Source: Hermodice carunculata
Taxonomy: Eukaryota; Annelida; Polychaeta; Eunicida; Amphinomidae
Direction of reading: 5' to 3'
Assembly: GCA_964020975.1 (NCBI GenBank)
Contig: CAXHWN010002333.1
Location: forward strand, 1 to 64,000
DNA: 64,000 bases
A program made the position numbers and the translations under genes. The notes below the pieces were generated by a model, which ran no database searches, was not told where the DNA came from, and saw nothing but the letters and a program-made list of their open reading frames with translations. Below are positions 1 to 13,900 of this stretch, piece by piece. Every line of letters starts with the position of its first letter. Within the stretch, counting starts at the first letter, position 1.

Positions 1-826
1 TGAGAGACCACCATTTTACATACATTGCATAGTACTTTTAATGTTGTTTATATTACCTCCAATGAAAGACTACAATTTGCTGCTCCCTACAGGTGGTCTG
101 TCAAGACAGGTTTCACTCTACAAGTTGTTTAAGGTTTCATTCCAAATGAAAACTCCATAATTTCTGGGTCACAGTGACCCAAAAAGTAGGTCATCAAGTA
201 CAGTTCTAAGTATCATGTAATCAAGGAGGGTAGAGACTCTACCCTCCTTGATGTAATCAAGTCCAATTCTGATCTGGAAGCTCAATCCTCTTTGCCATTG
301 ATGTCCAAGCTATCATTACAGAATCACCTTTTCAACTTTACAGGCATGGTGACCTCACAAAAATGCGTCAAAGTCACACATATTATTTAACATTCTAGCA
401 TCGGACATGGTCTATATATTCTATAAATTTGACAAGTCTGATACAATTACTCTTCCAAATATGGAATTTTATATCTTTAAACACATTTTAGCTCATAGTT
501 TCCATCAAATTATAGGTAGCACCACTAGCATCACTAGTAACAGACCTTGATCTCCCACACAATCCCACCAAATTTGGTGAAGATCCATTACAAATCAAAG
601 ATGTTACAGTGTTCACAAGATTTCAAATTTTGACCCCTATATTACATAATACTGTAGGTGGCACCACTAATATTAAAAGGAACCTAGATTTTCATACACT
701 GTATAAGTCCTGAAAGTTATATCGGGCTAACATAACAACTTTTAAAGTTATCGTGCTCACAAACCAAAAGTTTACAGACAGACATAAGTGATGCTTTAAG
801 CTCTGCAAACTTGGGTCAGCAGAACA
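1..826 (+). repeat. Family B element, 3' part
   Basis: Matches other family B copies (31980-32212, 37830-38016, 58405-60345) with shared phrases such as TTCATACACTGTATAAGTCC and ending GGTCAGCAGAACAAAG. It contains several AGGTCA-like hexamers. The 5' end lies outside the window. No ORF. Confidence 0.7.
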
Positions 827-847
827 AAGTTGTAGTATTGATGCATG

Positions 848-891
<44 letters not shown>

Positions 892-1370
892 TATATTTAG
901 ATCTGCTCAAAAAGTTTAAACAGATGACAGACTGCTTTTATTTTATCTATTCATATAAAAAAAGACAGAACTTGCAAAAAATATGCACACAGACACAGAA
1001 ACATTTTTTCTTACACTGAAGCTTTAAGAGGCTTTCTTTTTGCTCTGAAGATTTAGGTATTGCATTAATGAAAACTATGCCCTAAATACCTTAATATCAT
1101 ACAACCTTAACATCAGTTTCATAATACTTCATTTCGGCGATCTTTCTACGACTTAATATCACCTCAAAGGCATGTAAAACCACAGTCAAGATTTGATGAA
1201 AGATTTTGGATTTTAGCCCCCACCCCACCTCCACTTGCATAACAGGCACCACTCACAAGGGTGCCAACTGAATTTCACTGTATGTACCATCAGAACTCAC
1301 ATGCAAAATTTGGTGCTTTTAAGCCAGTTTTGCAGAATATTTGGCTAAGCCACCTGACCAGTTCACTCAC
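827..1370. other. Intron after exon 7, with a (TA)n tract
   Basis: About 32 nt of TA dinucleotides sit at 852-883. The rest is AT-rich intron with no further exon, LIM-like reading frame or repeat family that I recognise. Confidence 0.6.
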
Positions 1371-1581
1371 TCTTCCATTTCCTGCAGCAGACCCTCTGCC
1401 TGGGTCTGGAAGGTGTCCATCACATTCTGTGCTGAGTACATTCCCATGGGAGAGTTATACTGCTGTGGCATGAACACCTTCACTCTGGGACTTGCTGCTT
1501 TCCTCATCCTCTCTTCCTCTCGTTTCCTCTCCATGTACGCAGACCGTGGTGGGGGAAGGGCTGAAATGCCAGCACCAGGCT
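1371..1581 (-). CDS. Zasp: Exon 7: second ZM exon with charged helix
   Basis: Two nt complete a Glu codon, then 69 codons: PGAGISALPPPRSAYMERKR, a charged stretch EEERMRKAASPR likely helical, then VFMPQQYNSPMGMYSAQNVM at residues ~35-54, and TQAEGLLQEME before GA of a split codon. The ZM core PQQYNSPMGMYS differs from that of exon 5 at few positions. The acceptor is TTTCTGCGGTTACAG. The donor GTGAGT at 1370-1365 is strong, so the open frame's TGA just inside the intron is not the protein end. No LIM-like Cys/His exon was found to the left within the window. Confidence 0.92.
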
Positions 1582-2885
<1,304 letters not shown>

Positions 2886-2965
2886 GAGTGCAGGAATACA
2901 TCAATTTTTTTTACAGCCTAGGAATACATCAATGGATCACTACAGCCCAGGAATACATCAATGTA

Positions 2966-4491
2966 TACTGAACCCCAATGAAAAGTATCCACATAAAAAA
3001 ATTAACACATTAATTTTGTAAGTTACTAAGTACTGTGTGTGCATATATGCATGGTTTGGAGCCTACATCAGGGTCATTCAGGACAACTTTTTAACTTTTG
3101 CTGGGTTGTTACATAATGCATGTGACTTTTGTGCACCGAATATGGCTTCTGACCACCACTCCTATTGGATGGCTAAAATGACCTGATGTTTTCAGTGGCT
3201 TTAAAAAGGGATGTTCAGCCAAGAAAAAAGCCAGTGGTCTCAGGTGTGTTGAGGCGATCATGCCGCGTCTGAGCCAAGGTCAAAGACACCATGCTTTGGG
3301 GCTTGCAGAGGGTGGAGTCCCAATCACTCAAATCGCACAAAGAATGGGGTGTACTCGGCGCACCATCCAACGACTAATTGAACGGCAACAAGAAACTGGA
3401 TCCGTAGATGATCGGCCTAGGCCTGGCCGAGAAAGAGTGACAACACCTGGCCAAGACCGTCACATCCGGCTGATGCACCTGCGAGACCGTTTCCGTACAG
3501 CAGCCCAAACAGCCCGTGAGACTCAAGGGGTGAATCACCGTCCTGTCAGTAGTTCTACTGTGGAGAGGCGACTGAGGAGCAGTGGCCCAACAGCCAGAAG
3601 ACCTTACAGTGGTAACCTGCTGACCCAACCCAGAAGAGAAAGACGACTGCAGTGGTGTAGAGCACACTCCAGGTGGACTCGCCAGCAGTGGAATACCGTC
3701 CTTTTTACTGACGAGTCCCGTTTTTGTGTCAGCAGAGCAGATGGCAGAGAACGTGTGTGGCGCCGGACTGGGGAGAGATATGCAGATGCCTGTGTCCGTC
3801 AGGCAGATCGATGGGGTGGACCCTCTGTCATGGTGTGGGCAGGCATCAGCAACCGCTACCGGACACCCCTAGTGGTCATTCAAGGGATCCTCAATGCTAG
3901 GCGGTACATTGATGAGGTGCTGGAGCCGCACATGGTCCCATTTATGGAGCAGCATCAAGATCTGGCGATCTTTCAGCAGGACAATGCACGTGCACACTCT
4001 GCAAGATTAACAATGAACTTTCTCAATGAGAACAACATCAATGTCATGGAATGGCCAGCGTTCTCACCCGATCTGAGCCCTATTGAACATTTGTGGGATC
4101 AGTTAGGCCAAGGTATTCAACGGAGGACACCTAGGCCTACTACCCGAAACCAGCTGATCCAAGCTCTGCAGGAAGAATGGAATAATGTTCCCCAACACAG
4201 AATTCAAACCCTGGTCAGCAGTATGCGCCGCAGATGTATAGCATGTGTTGATGCTCGAGGTGGCCACATCCCATATTGAACAGAAAAATTTGTGTGACTT
4301 TCAATTAGGGCAGTTAATGACATTTTTTGCCTGTAAGTGACGTTAATGTCGGTAGAGCGTGACATTATTTTTACGCCAGAAAAGTGAATGCTTTGTTAAG
4401 TTCTAAGCACGTCTAGGTATGAAATGTTTCAAGTATAAACAATAAAATACTTCAAAATTGGCATGTGGATACTTTTCATTGGGGTTCAGTA
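2966..4491 (+). mobile_element. Tc1/mariner-superfamily transposon, complete
   Basis: Terminal inverted repeats are identical over 31 bp when the flanking TA is included (2964-2994 against 4463-4493), beginning TACTGAACCCCAATGAAAAG. TA target duplications lie at 2964-2965 and 4492-4493; because the flanks read TATA the exact boundary could shift by two bases. The body is 1526 bp, normal for Tc1 elements, and carries one unbroken transposase gene. Perfect ends and an open gene point to recent insertion. Confidence 0.93.
3260..4279 (+). CDS. Tc1-like transposase (DD34E), intact
   Basis: A single open frame of 339 codons, the usual Tc1 transposase length. Residues ~1-110 form the paired-like DNA-binding region with two helix-turn-helix units (ITQIAQRMGCTRRTIQRLIE; SSSTVERRLRSSG) separated by a basic GRPR-like hook, DRPRPGRER. 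The DDE catalytic core follows: first Asp in LFTDESRF (~151), second in QQDNARAHS (~243), Glu in DLSPIEHLWD (~278). Exactly 34 residues separate the second Asp from Glu, the Tc1 signature. A GPSVMVWAGIS glycine-rich segment is present. The enzyme cuts at the inverted ends and inserts at TA. No stop, frameshift or missing catalytic residue is visible. A start at the ATG of MPRLSQGQRHH is chosen because family members begin there. Confidence 0.95.
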   Translation: MPRLSQGQRHHALGLAEGGVPITQIAQRMGCTRRTIQRLIERQQETGSVDDRPRPGRERVTTPGQDRHIRLMHLRDRFRTAAQTARETQGVNHRPVSSSTVERRLRSSGPTARRPYSGNLLTQPRRERRLQWCRAHSRWTRQQWNTVLFTDESRFCVSRADGRERVWRRTGERYADACVRQADRWGGPSVMVWAGISNRYRTPLVVIQGILNARRYIDEVLEPHMVPFMEQHQDLAIFQQDNARAHSARLTMNFLNENNINVMEWPAFSPDLSPIEHLWDQLGQGIQRRTPRPTTRNQLIQALQEEWNNVPQHRIQTLVSSMRRRCIACVDARGGHIPY

Positions 4492-4757
4492 TATTACTAC
4501 AGCCCAAGAATACATCAATGGATCACTACAGCCCAGCAATACATCAATGGATTACTACAGCCCATGAATACATCACTGGATCACTACAGCCCAGCAGTAC
4601 ATCAATGGATTACTACAGCCCATGAATACATCACTGGATCACTACAGCCCTGGAATAATCACTACATGTAGATCAATACAGCCCAGGAATATATCACTAG
4701 ACCACTACAGCTCATGAATACAGCACTGGATTACTACAGCCCCTCCCTCAGTTAATA

Positions 4758-4907
4758 AATAAACTTCATTGTCATTGTTTTCATGAGCGTGTGAGGAAAA
4801 CTTTATGGCTGGTATTTTGGATGAAGCACGATAGCGCTTCATCCCAAAAATACCAGCCATAAAGTTTTCCTCACACGCTCATGAAAACAATGACAATGAA
4901 GTTTATT
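4758..4907. repeat. 150-bp foldback (near-perfect inverted repeat)
   Basis: Arms of about 70 bp (4758-4827 and 4836-4907) pair almost completely, with a one-base slip near the CCAAAATACC stretch and a loop of about 8 nt. It may be a small foldback MITE. No clear target duplication was identified. Confidence 0.85.
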
Positions 4908-5916
4908 CATTATATTTACATTTTTTCCTATTTTTTCGATTTTTGATAATAATTACAAGTGATGCACGATCGCCAAAGAACGTTTTTTCCACATAAATTG
5001 CCTTGGTTTAAGGGGGGTGTGATCAATAGAAAGATAAGCGCTAACCACGCCCCCGTTACCTGACAACCAGTCTATCCCAAAAGCAACAAACAGGAAAGAA
5101 AAATAGTCCCTTTGTAAATGTTCATTTATTTGAACAGATAGCTTTACAAAATACAAGATTCATTCACATTAGGGAAAAAGTATACAAGTAAGTTATTTTT
5201 TGGGATAAAATACCCAGAATAACACAATGAATACAAGATTAACACCATTGCACTTGCACCTCGCACCGTGGGTGCATCTCAGACTGATGCGAGCAGTGAA
5301 CAGGATTTAACAGTTTAACGAGGCGCGATCATGTTGAAGGTACAATTTTGAAAGGTGGAGTTGGAAATCATTCCTGCGTTAAAATTCTGGTTGGTTTGCT
5401 GGCTTTGTGATATTTCTATCGAAGAAGAGGATGCCGTGGATGTGCAGGTAGGCCTACGTGGGACAACGATTGATTCTTGGTCACGGGGATTGAGAACAAG
5501 AGCAGCATTTGTAACTTTGTGTGTATCCGCGAGAGGGCGCACAGGATTTATGAATGAAAAGAAAAGTAGTGCCCAATGTACTGGCGTATAAAATTGTGAA
5601 GGGGCTGCATAGCTGGCGCGTGCAGACTCGCGTGTAGACGATGTCTTCATGAGATGGTGAGGACAACAACAGTTCCTATTCTTTCAATGTTAAACAATAA
5701 AGGGAATGTAAATATTTTCTTGTACATTCATATCCATGATGGGGGCCAAGGAGCGGACTCCTGGCACTTACCAACACACAACCATTTTACTGCACAAACT
5801 GTATTTTACGTGAAAAATCACATAGTACATTTCAAGTCTGGCCCCCACTTTCTGAAATTTCTGAATCTGTCTCAGAAAAAAAAGATGTAGATCAAAGTGT
5901 TGGTGATCATTCTGGC
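4908..5916 (-). other. Unidentified repeat-like block with a 111-codon ORF (5315-5650)
   Basis: The minus-strand frame starts MKTSSTRESARASYAAPSQF and ends NSTFQNCTFNMIAPR. Downstream on the same strand an AATAAA lies near 5133. I do not recognise the protein and see no domain. The Asn/Phe/Cys pattern NSTFQNCTFN looks like a protein C-terminus, so this could be a retrocopy or the terminal exon of a captured gene, or chance. Confidence 0.25.
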
Positions 5917-6066
5917 TGCTGACACATGGTGAGGATACCAGTGCTGCTGACACATGCTGAGGCTACCAGTGCTGCTGACACATGGTGAGGATACCAGTGC
6001 AGCTGACACATGGTGAGGATACCAGTGCTGCTGACACATGGTGAGGATATCAGTGCTGCTGACACA
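5917..6066 (+). repeat. 28-bp minisatellite, about 5-6 units
   Basis: Tandem units of GCTGCTGACACATGGTGAGG plus ATACCAGT with a few substitutions. The open frames across it reflect the repeat. Confidence 0.85.
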
Positions 6067-6271
6067 ACTCGGCCATATATCTGTATGCCTTGAGTTGTCC
6101 CTTGGGTTTTGCAGATTATCAACACCACAAAGCTTAAAATGCCCTATAAAGCTTGCCACAAAACCATCAAACTTAAAAAGTCCACCATAAAGCTGTATTT
6201 TGTCAGCAATTAGGTAAAACTGTAAAATTGTCTTGATGGAGCAGCTGGGCATAGGCCTCAACCTCCAAAAA

Positions 6272-7110
6272 AACAAGAGGCCCACGGTCCTAATGCTCTG
6301 CTGGCACTGTGGCAATATTGCACCTGCATCTTCATTTCAAAGTTGCCAGTCCTCAAGTGGCTTCTTAACATATAAAGCTTATATAAATTTAGCGTATAAA
6401 ATGTCCACCAGATGGCACTTTGCTCCACGTGTAATCACAGCTTATTTGTACAATTCCTGTGATGGATATTGTTGCATGTGCCAAGACAACAATCAGTGAG
6501 TCCTTAACTTTATCCTTGGTGACCTTGCGACAGAAGATCAAGGTCACCCAGATTATGTAATACAAGAGGTTCATAGGTCTGTCTGGTGCTGTGCTGACAT
6601 TGCCACTGATGTCCAAGCTACACCCTGCCATTATAAAATCACCTCTTTCAACTTTACAGGCATGGTGGCCTCACAAAAATAGGTCAAGGTCACTGATATT
6701 ACATAAAATTCTACCTTTAGACGTTGTCCATATATCCTATAAATTGGGCATGTCTAATCTCATTACTTTTCAAGATATGGAATTTCATATCTTAACTGTT
6801 TAAGTGCCAAATTTTGGACTAACACGATTGTTATTTTTATTATCATTATTATTTTTTTTTGGGGGGGGGGGATGTGAAATTCTATATCTTTCAACATATT
6901 TTGGCTCATAATTCTGGCTTATAATTCTGGTCCAATTATAGCTGGTGCCACTATTGTCATATTCAACTGAGATTTTGACTTTCTCCACAATCTCCCTAAA
7001 GTTCATGATCATCTATCAAAAATTAAGGATGCAAGACTGGTCACAAGATAGCCACATTTGGACCTATATATTACATAATGCTGTAGGTCCTGCCACCAAA
7101 ATTATTATAG
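6272..7110 (+). repeat. Family B element
   Basis: Starts AAACAAGAGGCCCACGGTCC and TAATGCTCTGCTGG, the family B 5' end, then carries AAGGTCAC-type phrases and text matching 600-700 and 60050-60250. A ten-G run lies at about 6860-6870. It is followed directly by a foldback. Confidence 0.7.
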
Positions 7111-7113
7111 AAC

Positions 7114-7260
7114 GTAGCTTCTGTGTAAAACAACAAAGTTTATTAGACATCCACGGAGAAAAAGTTTTACTGAAGCTACTAATCACCAAAGGCAATTACT
7201 TCGGAAAAACTTTTTCTCCCAGGATGTCTAATAAACTTTTTTCTCCTACACAGAAGCTAC
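7114..7260. repeat. 147-bp foldback
   Basis: Arms 7114-7175 and about 7195-7260, both beginning GTAGCTTCTGTGTA when read inward, pair over about 60 bp with some mismatches. Probable MITE. Confidence 0.8.
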
Positions 7261-8892
<1,632 letters not shown>

Positions 8893-8999
8893 ACAGTATT
8901 TCTGGTTTATCACAATGTGTACAAATCTGCCATTGTTACTCCTAATTTGCATTGTTTAAACGTCTGACAGGGCCAGACACTGTTCAGAGATTCTAGCTT

Positions 9000-9340
9000 T
9001 AGTGGTGCTCCAGACAAAGTTGATGATGCACAAACCTAGGATGTAAGTCGGAATGGCACATCTATGCATAATAGTTTTGAAGATAAACATTCAGCATTTA
9101 AATTTTTCAGGTCACCAAATGTGTGTAAATTTAAATTCTACAACTTTTGTTCATGGTTCACAGGATACACCTATAGCACAAACCCATGATATTGAAGCTA
9201 GAATGACACCTCTACCTATAATAAGTTTGAAGATATTCAACATTTAAACTTCTCAAGTGCCCCTAATACAACTTAAGTGACAGATGATGGATGACTGACC
9301 ATCCTATAAGCTCAACTGACTGACAGGCCAACTGAGCTAC
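9000..9340. repeat. Family D (minus) relic joined to a family A 3' end
   Basis: 9040-9270 matches the reverse complement of family D (phrases like GAAGATATTCAACATTTAAA). It runs into a family A-like end, CTCAACTGACTGACAGGCCA and ACTGAGCTA, at 9309-9340. Confidence 0.6.
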
Positions 9341-9345
9341 AAAAA

Positions 9346-9862
9346 CTAGAAAAGTGTCCAAAGGACACGAATGCCCCCACCTGCCATTGCCCTCATCAGC
9401 ATTGAAAAGAGTAGTGCGTAACTGGTGTAAGACTTCAAACATAATGTGAAATCTTCACATGGATGATAATTATACAACCATAACTTTTCATATATTGATT
9501 GATATTCCTATCATATTTCATGGCTATACCTGAAATACTTCATAAGCTACATATGGCACAAGTTTGACAAGAACCAATACTCATTTTCCTGGAATTGTCA
9601 TTTTTACTAAGTTCTTTAATGGTAATCAACAGAGGATAATTAACTAAGACTGTATAATTAATCCAAGAGACAAACAAAACCCCAGATACATGCCCTCATA
9701 TATTGATAGATGTTTCCACAAAGTTTCTTGGTTGTGCCTCAAATGCTTTTGAAGATATGTGCGACACAAATGTGACAATTTTAATGTCAGACTGACAAAC
9801 AGTTGGACGGACAAATGGAAAGACAACAGCAACATACCCCCTCTGGTGGGGGCATAAAAAAA
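9346..9862. mobile_element. Family C non-coding element with hairpins at both ends
   Basis: Left end: hairpin GTGTCCAAAGGACAC followed by TGCCCCCACC. Right end: CCCCCTCTGGTGGGGGCAT, itself a hairpin, whose GGTGGGGGCA is the exact inverse of TGCCCCCACC. Length about 515 bp, no ORF. Read on the minus strand, the end after the hairpin is TTTTCTAGTT. Confidence 0.7.
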
Positions 9863-10519
9863 CCCAACCTTTTGACTTTCATTGAACATTTGTACAAAAT
9901 GACTAAATCATGTTTTAATATTGGTGCCATTCCAAGTAAGGATCAACTGAAAATATTGTTGCTTAGGTTGGGATGTTAATTGTTAACACAGAAACAATGT
10001 GCCATTATTATAAAATAAGCTCTCCTGTCTAATAATATTGTATCAAAATGACCTGGGCTAACAAAAACACACTATAAGAAATCTTTCAAAAACTAGTGCT
10101 TGGTATTATGTGGAATACACAAACACAGAATACATTTGTTTGCAAGGCTCCATCCTCAACAAGTGTGAATGGAATGCAGCCCACATTTGAAGAGGTTAGA
10201 AATGGGCAATGTGGACAGACAATGAAACGACCAACACAGACCTGCCCAAGATGTGATACAAATAAAAGCTGATCATGAATTACCAGTGACCACATCAGAC
10301 CAGGATTACCACAGATCAGTAAAAGCATGAGACCAAGCTCATCACCAATCCGAAATTATCAGTGATCGCATCAGACCGGGCTCATCACTGCCGACACTTG
10401 TCAATAAAAACACTGATTTAAGAAAGTAATTTGCAATGAAACAAACCAAAACTAGAAAAGAAAGATTTGCTTGAATGCAAATTTGTCTCTGTGTGTGAAA
10501 AACTTGCACCATTACAAAA
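9863..10519. other. Intron sequence, nothing firm
   Basis: Contains short repeats of a GATCAG/CATCAGACC type near 10270-10400. No gene, no known family. Confidence 0.45.
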
Positions 10520-10950
10520 AAAAAGCAGTGTTGCAACACTTACAATTTGAGTCCAACATGAATAAAATTGGATGATGATAATTGGCCGAGTTATGGCAAT
10601 ATGAAAATTTCAAACGACAAAATGACCTTGACCTTTGACCTCTGGAGGTCACATATACACTACAAAAATGTGCAGTGTTACAATATATACAATTTGAGCT
10701 CAATATGATTAAAATTGGATAAAAACTGACCGAGTTATGGCTGGATGAATATTTCAAAAGTCCAAATGACCTTCACCTTTGACCTTTAGAGGTGACATGT
10801 GAATTACAAAAATGTGCAATGTTACAATATCTATAATTTGAGCCCAACATGATCAAAATTGGATTAAAGTGACAGAGTTATAGTTAGATGAATATTTCAA
10901 AGGTCCAAATGACCTTCATCTTTGACCTCTAGAGGTCACATGTAAATTAT
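10520..10950 (+). repeat. Family G, ~150-bp tandem units (left part)
   Basis: Three units with CAAAATTGGAT, CCGAGTTATGGC and TGACCTTGACCTTTGACCTC elements. The array resumes at 16625-16835 after a 5.7-kb block of family A, proving nested insertion. Confidence 0.85.
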
Positions 10951-13900
10951 AACAAGAGGGCTGTGTGAACAGTCCATGCTCAGCTGATCTTGACATTCAT
11001 CACACTTGCAGCTCTGTGAACTTGGGAAAGGATCAAGGTCACCCATGTTCTGAGTAAGTCTGACCACTAAAAAAGAACACTTAACATGTGCAACATCAAG
11101 GTTCAAGTAGTTCTCAAGTTATAATGAAGAGTAAAATTCATGTGTGTTGCACTGTGACCCCAGAAACCAGGTCAAAGTCATTCATGTACTGTCTGAGCAT
11201 GACCTTCATACAAAAACATTAACATGTCCCACACCACAGTACTAACTCAAAACAGATCTCAAGTTATCAAGTAAACAGTAAATTTCATGTCAGTTGTCCT
11301 GTGAATTAGCATTAGAATGCCCATTGACTTACATAGTAATCAATAGGAAAGCTCCATTGACTGATAAGTACCCGAGTTGAAAATACTTAAAAATCAGGAA
11401 TCTAAAGCAGTGACACCTAGTAAACAACTTTGTTTGACCCTTCCACAAGAACATATCCATCACATTTCACCTTAATCTGAGTGACGGTTCTCAAAACAAG
11501 TGAAAAATAGCAAAACCATATAAAAAATTCATGAAAAAAAAAAAAAAAAATAGCAGCGCCACCTGGTGCACAAATTGGGAACTACGTATCCCTGGGAATG
11601 TCTATGTACAATATCAAAACAACTGGGTGAGCAGTTTCAGAGGTGAAGAGTTTTTAAGGTTTGCCCCAAAAAAGAACAAAACAAGAGGGCTGTGTGAACA
11701 GCCCATGCCTCAGCTGATCTTGACATTCATCACACTTGCAGCTCTATGAACTTGGGAAAGGATCAAGGACACCATGTTCTGAGTAAGTCTGACCTTTATA
11801 GAAGAACACTTACATGTGCAACATCAAAGTTCAAGGAGTTCTCAAGTTATTATGAAGAGTAAAATTCATGTATGTTGCACTGTGACCCCACAAACGAGGT
11901 CAAGGTCATTCATGTACTGTCTCAGCATGAACTTCATACAGAATAATTAACATGTGTAGCTAACTCAAAACAGATCTCAAGTTATCAAATAAACAGTAAA
12001 TTTTGTGTCAGTTGTCCTGTGAATTAGCATTAGAATGACCATTGACTTACATAGTAATCAATAGGAAAGCTCCACTGACTGGTAAGTACCTTAATTGAAA
12101 ATCCTTAAAAATCTGGAATCCAAAGCAGTGCCACCTACTAAACAACTGTTGACCCTTCCACAACAACATATCCATCACATTTCAGCTTAATCTGAGGGAC
12201 AGTTCTGAAAACAAGTGAAAAATAGCAAAACCATACAAAAAATTCATTAAAAAAAATTGCAGTGCCACCTGGTGAACAAATTGGGAACTAGGTGTCCCCG
12301 GGAGTGTCTATGAACGATATCAAAGCAATTAGGTGAGCGGTTTCAGAGGAGAATAATTTTGAAATTTGCCCCAAAAAAGAACAAACAAATTCATAAAAAA
12401 TCCCTAAATCAATAGAGCATGACCATTTAAACACACCTGGTAGAGATCCACCCAAGGCACATCCCCACCAAGTTTGAAGTAAATCTGGTCAATATTATTA
12501 AAGTTATGACCATTACAAGAAATTCCCATGTTAAACTTTCCTATTAAAACTTTTGTAGAGATTTTTGAAAAAAAATCATAAAAAAATCCAAATTCATTGG
12601 AACATGACCATTGGAACAAACCTGGTAGACACCCACCCAAGGTACATTGCCACCAAGTTTGAAGCAAATCTGGATGATGGTTTTGGAGAAGAAGTCGAAA
12701 ATGTAAATTAGCATTAGAATGCCCATTGACTTACATGGTAATCAATAGTAAAGGTGCATTCAAAAAAAATATATAAATCAATGGAGCGTGACCATTTGAA
12801 CAACTTGGTAAAGATCCACTTAAGGTGTATCCCCACCAAGTTTGAAGTTAATCTGGATGACGGTTTTGGAGAAGAAGTCGAAAATGTGAATTAGAATTAG
12901 AATGCCCATTGACTTCCATAGTAATCAATAGGAAAGCTGCATTGACCGACAAGTACCAGAATTGAAAAAATCGTTAAAAATCAGGAATCCGCAGCATTCC
13001 CACATAGTGAACAACTTTGTTTCACCCTTCTACAAAGAACATATCCACCATGTTTCAGCTTAATCTGAGTGACAGTTCTGGAGAAGAAGTCGACAATAGC
13101 TATAACACACAAAAATTCATAAAGAATTAGGAAAAAAATCGCAGCCCCACCTGGTGAACAAATTAAGAACTAGGAGTCCCAGGGAGTGTTCCTGTGTCAT
13201 ATCAAAGCAATTGGGTAAGCGGTTTCGGAGAAGAAGATTTTTTAAGATTTACCCAAAAAAGAATAAAAAAATTCATTCAAAATCCAAAAATCACTGGACC
13301 ATGACCAATTGAACAAATTTGGTAGAGACCCACCCAAGGCACATCTCCACCAAGTTTAAAGTGAATCTGGCTGACGGTTTTTGAGAAGAAGTCGAAAATG
13401 TGAATTGTGGACGACGGACGGACAACGGACGGACGGACGGACGACAGACGACGGACGACGGACCCTCAAAAAACCTCAACTGACTGACAAGTCAGCTGAG
13501 GTAAATTCATAAAAATTCCAAAAATCAATAGAGCGTGACCATTTGAACAAACTTGGAAGAGATCCACCCAAGGCACATCCCCACCAAGTTTGAAGTAAAT
13601 CTCTCCAAAATTATTTAAGTTATAACCATTACAAGAAATTCCCATGTTAAACTTTCCTATTAAAACTTTTGCAAAGATTTTTGAAAAAAAAAAATCCAAA
13701 ATTCATTGGAACATGGCCATTTGGACAAACCTGGTAGACATCCACCCAAGGTACATCCCCACCAAGTTTGAAGTTAATCTGGATGACGGTTTTGGAGAAG
13801 AAGTCCAAAATGTGAATTAGCGTCAGAATGCTCATTGACTTCCATAGTAATCAATAGGAAAGTGGCATTGACGGATAAGTACCCAAATTGAAAAAAATGC

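Larger units (their letters stand above)
2886..4740. repeat. 29-30-bp minisatellite split by a transposon
   Basis: Units of the type GGAATACATCAATGGATCAC plus TACAGCCCA occur about three times at 2886-2965 and about eight times at 4494-4740. The Tc1 element sits inside one unit; removing it and one TA restores the array phase. Confidence 0.85.
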
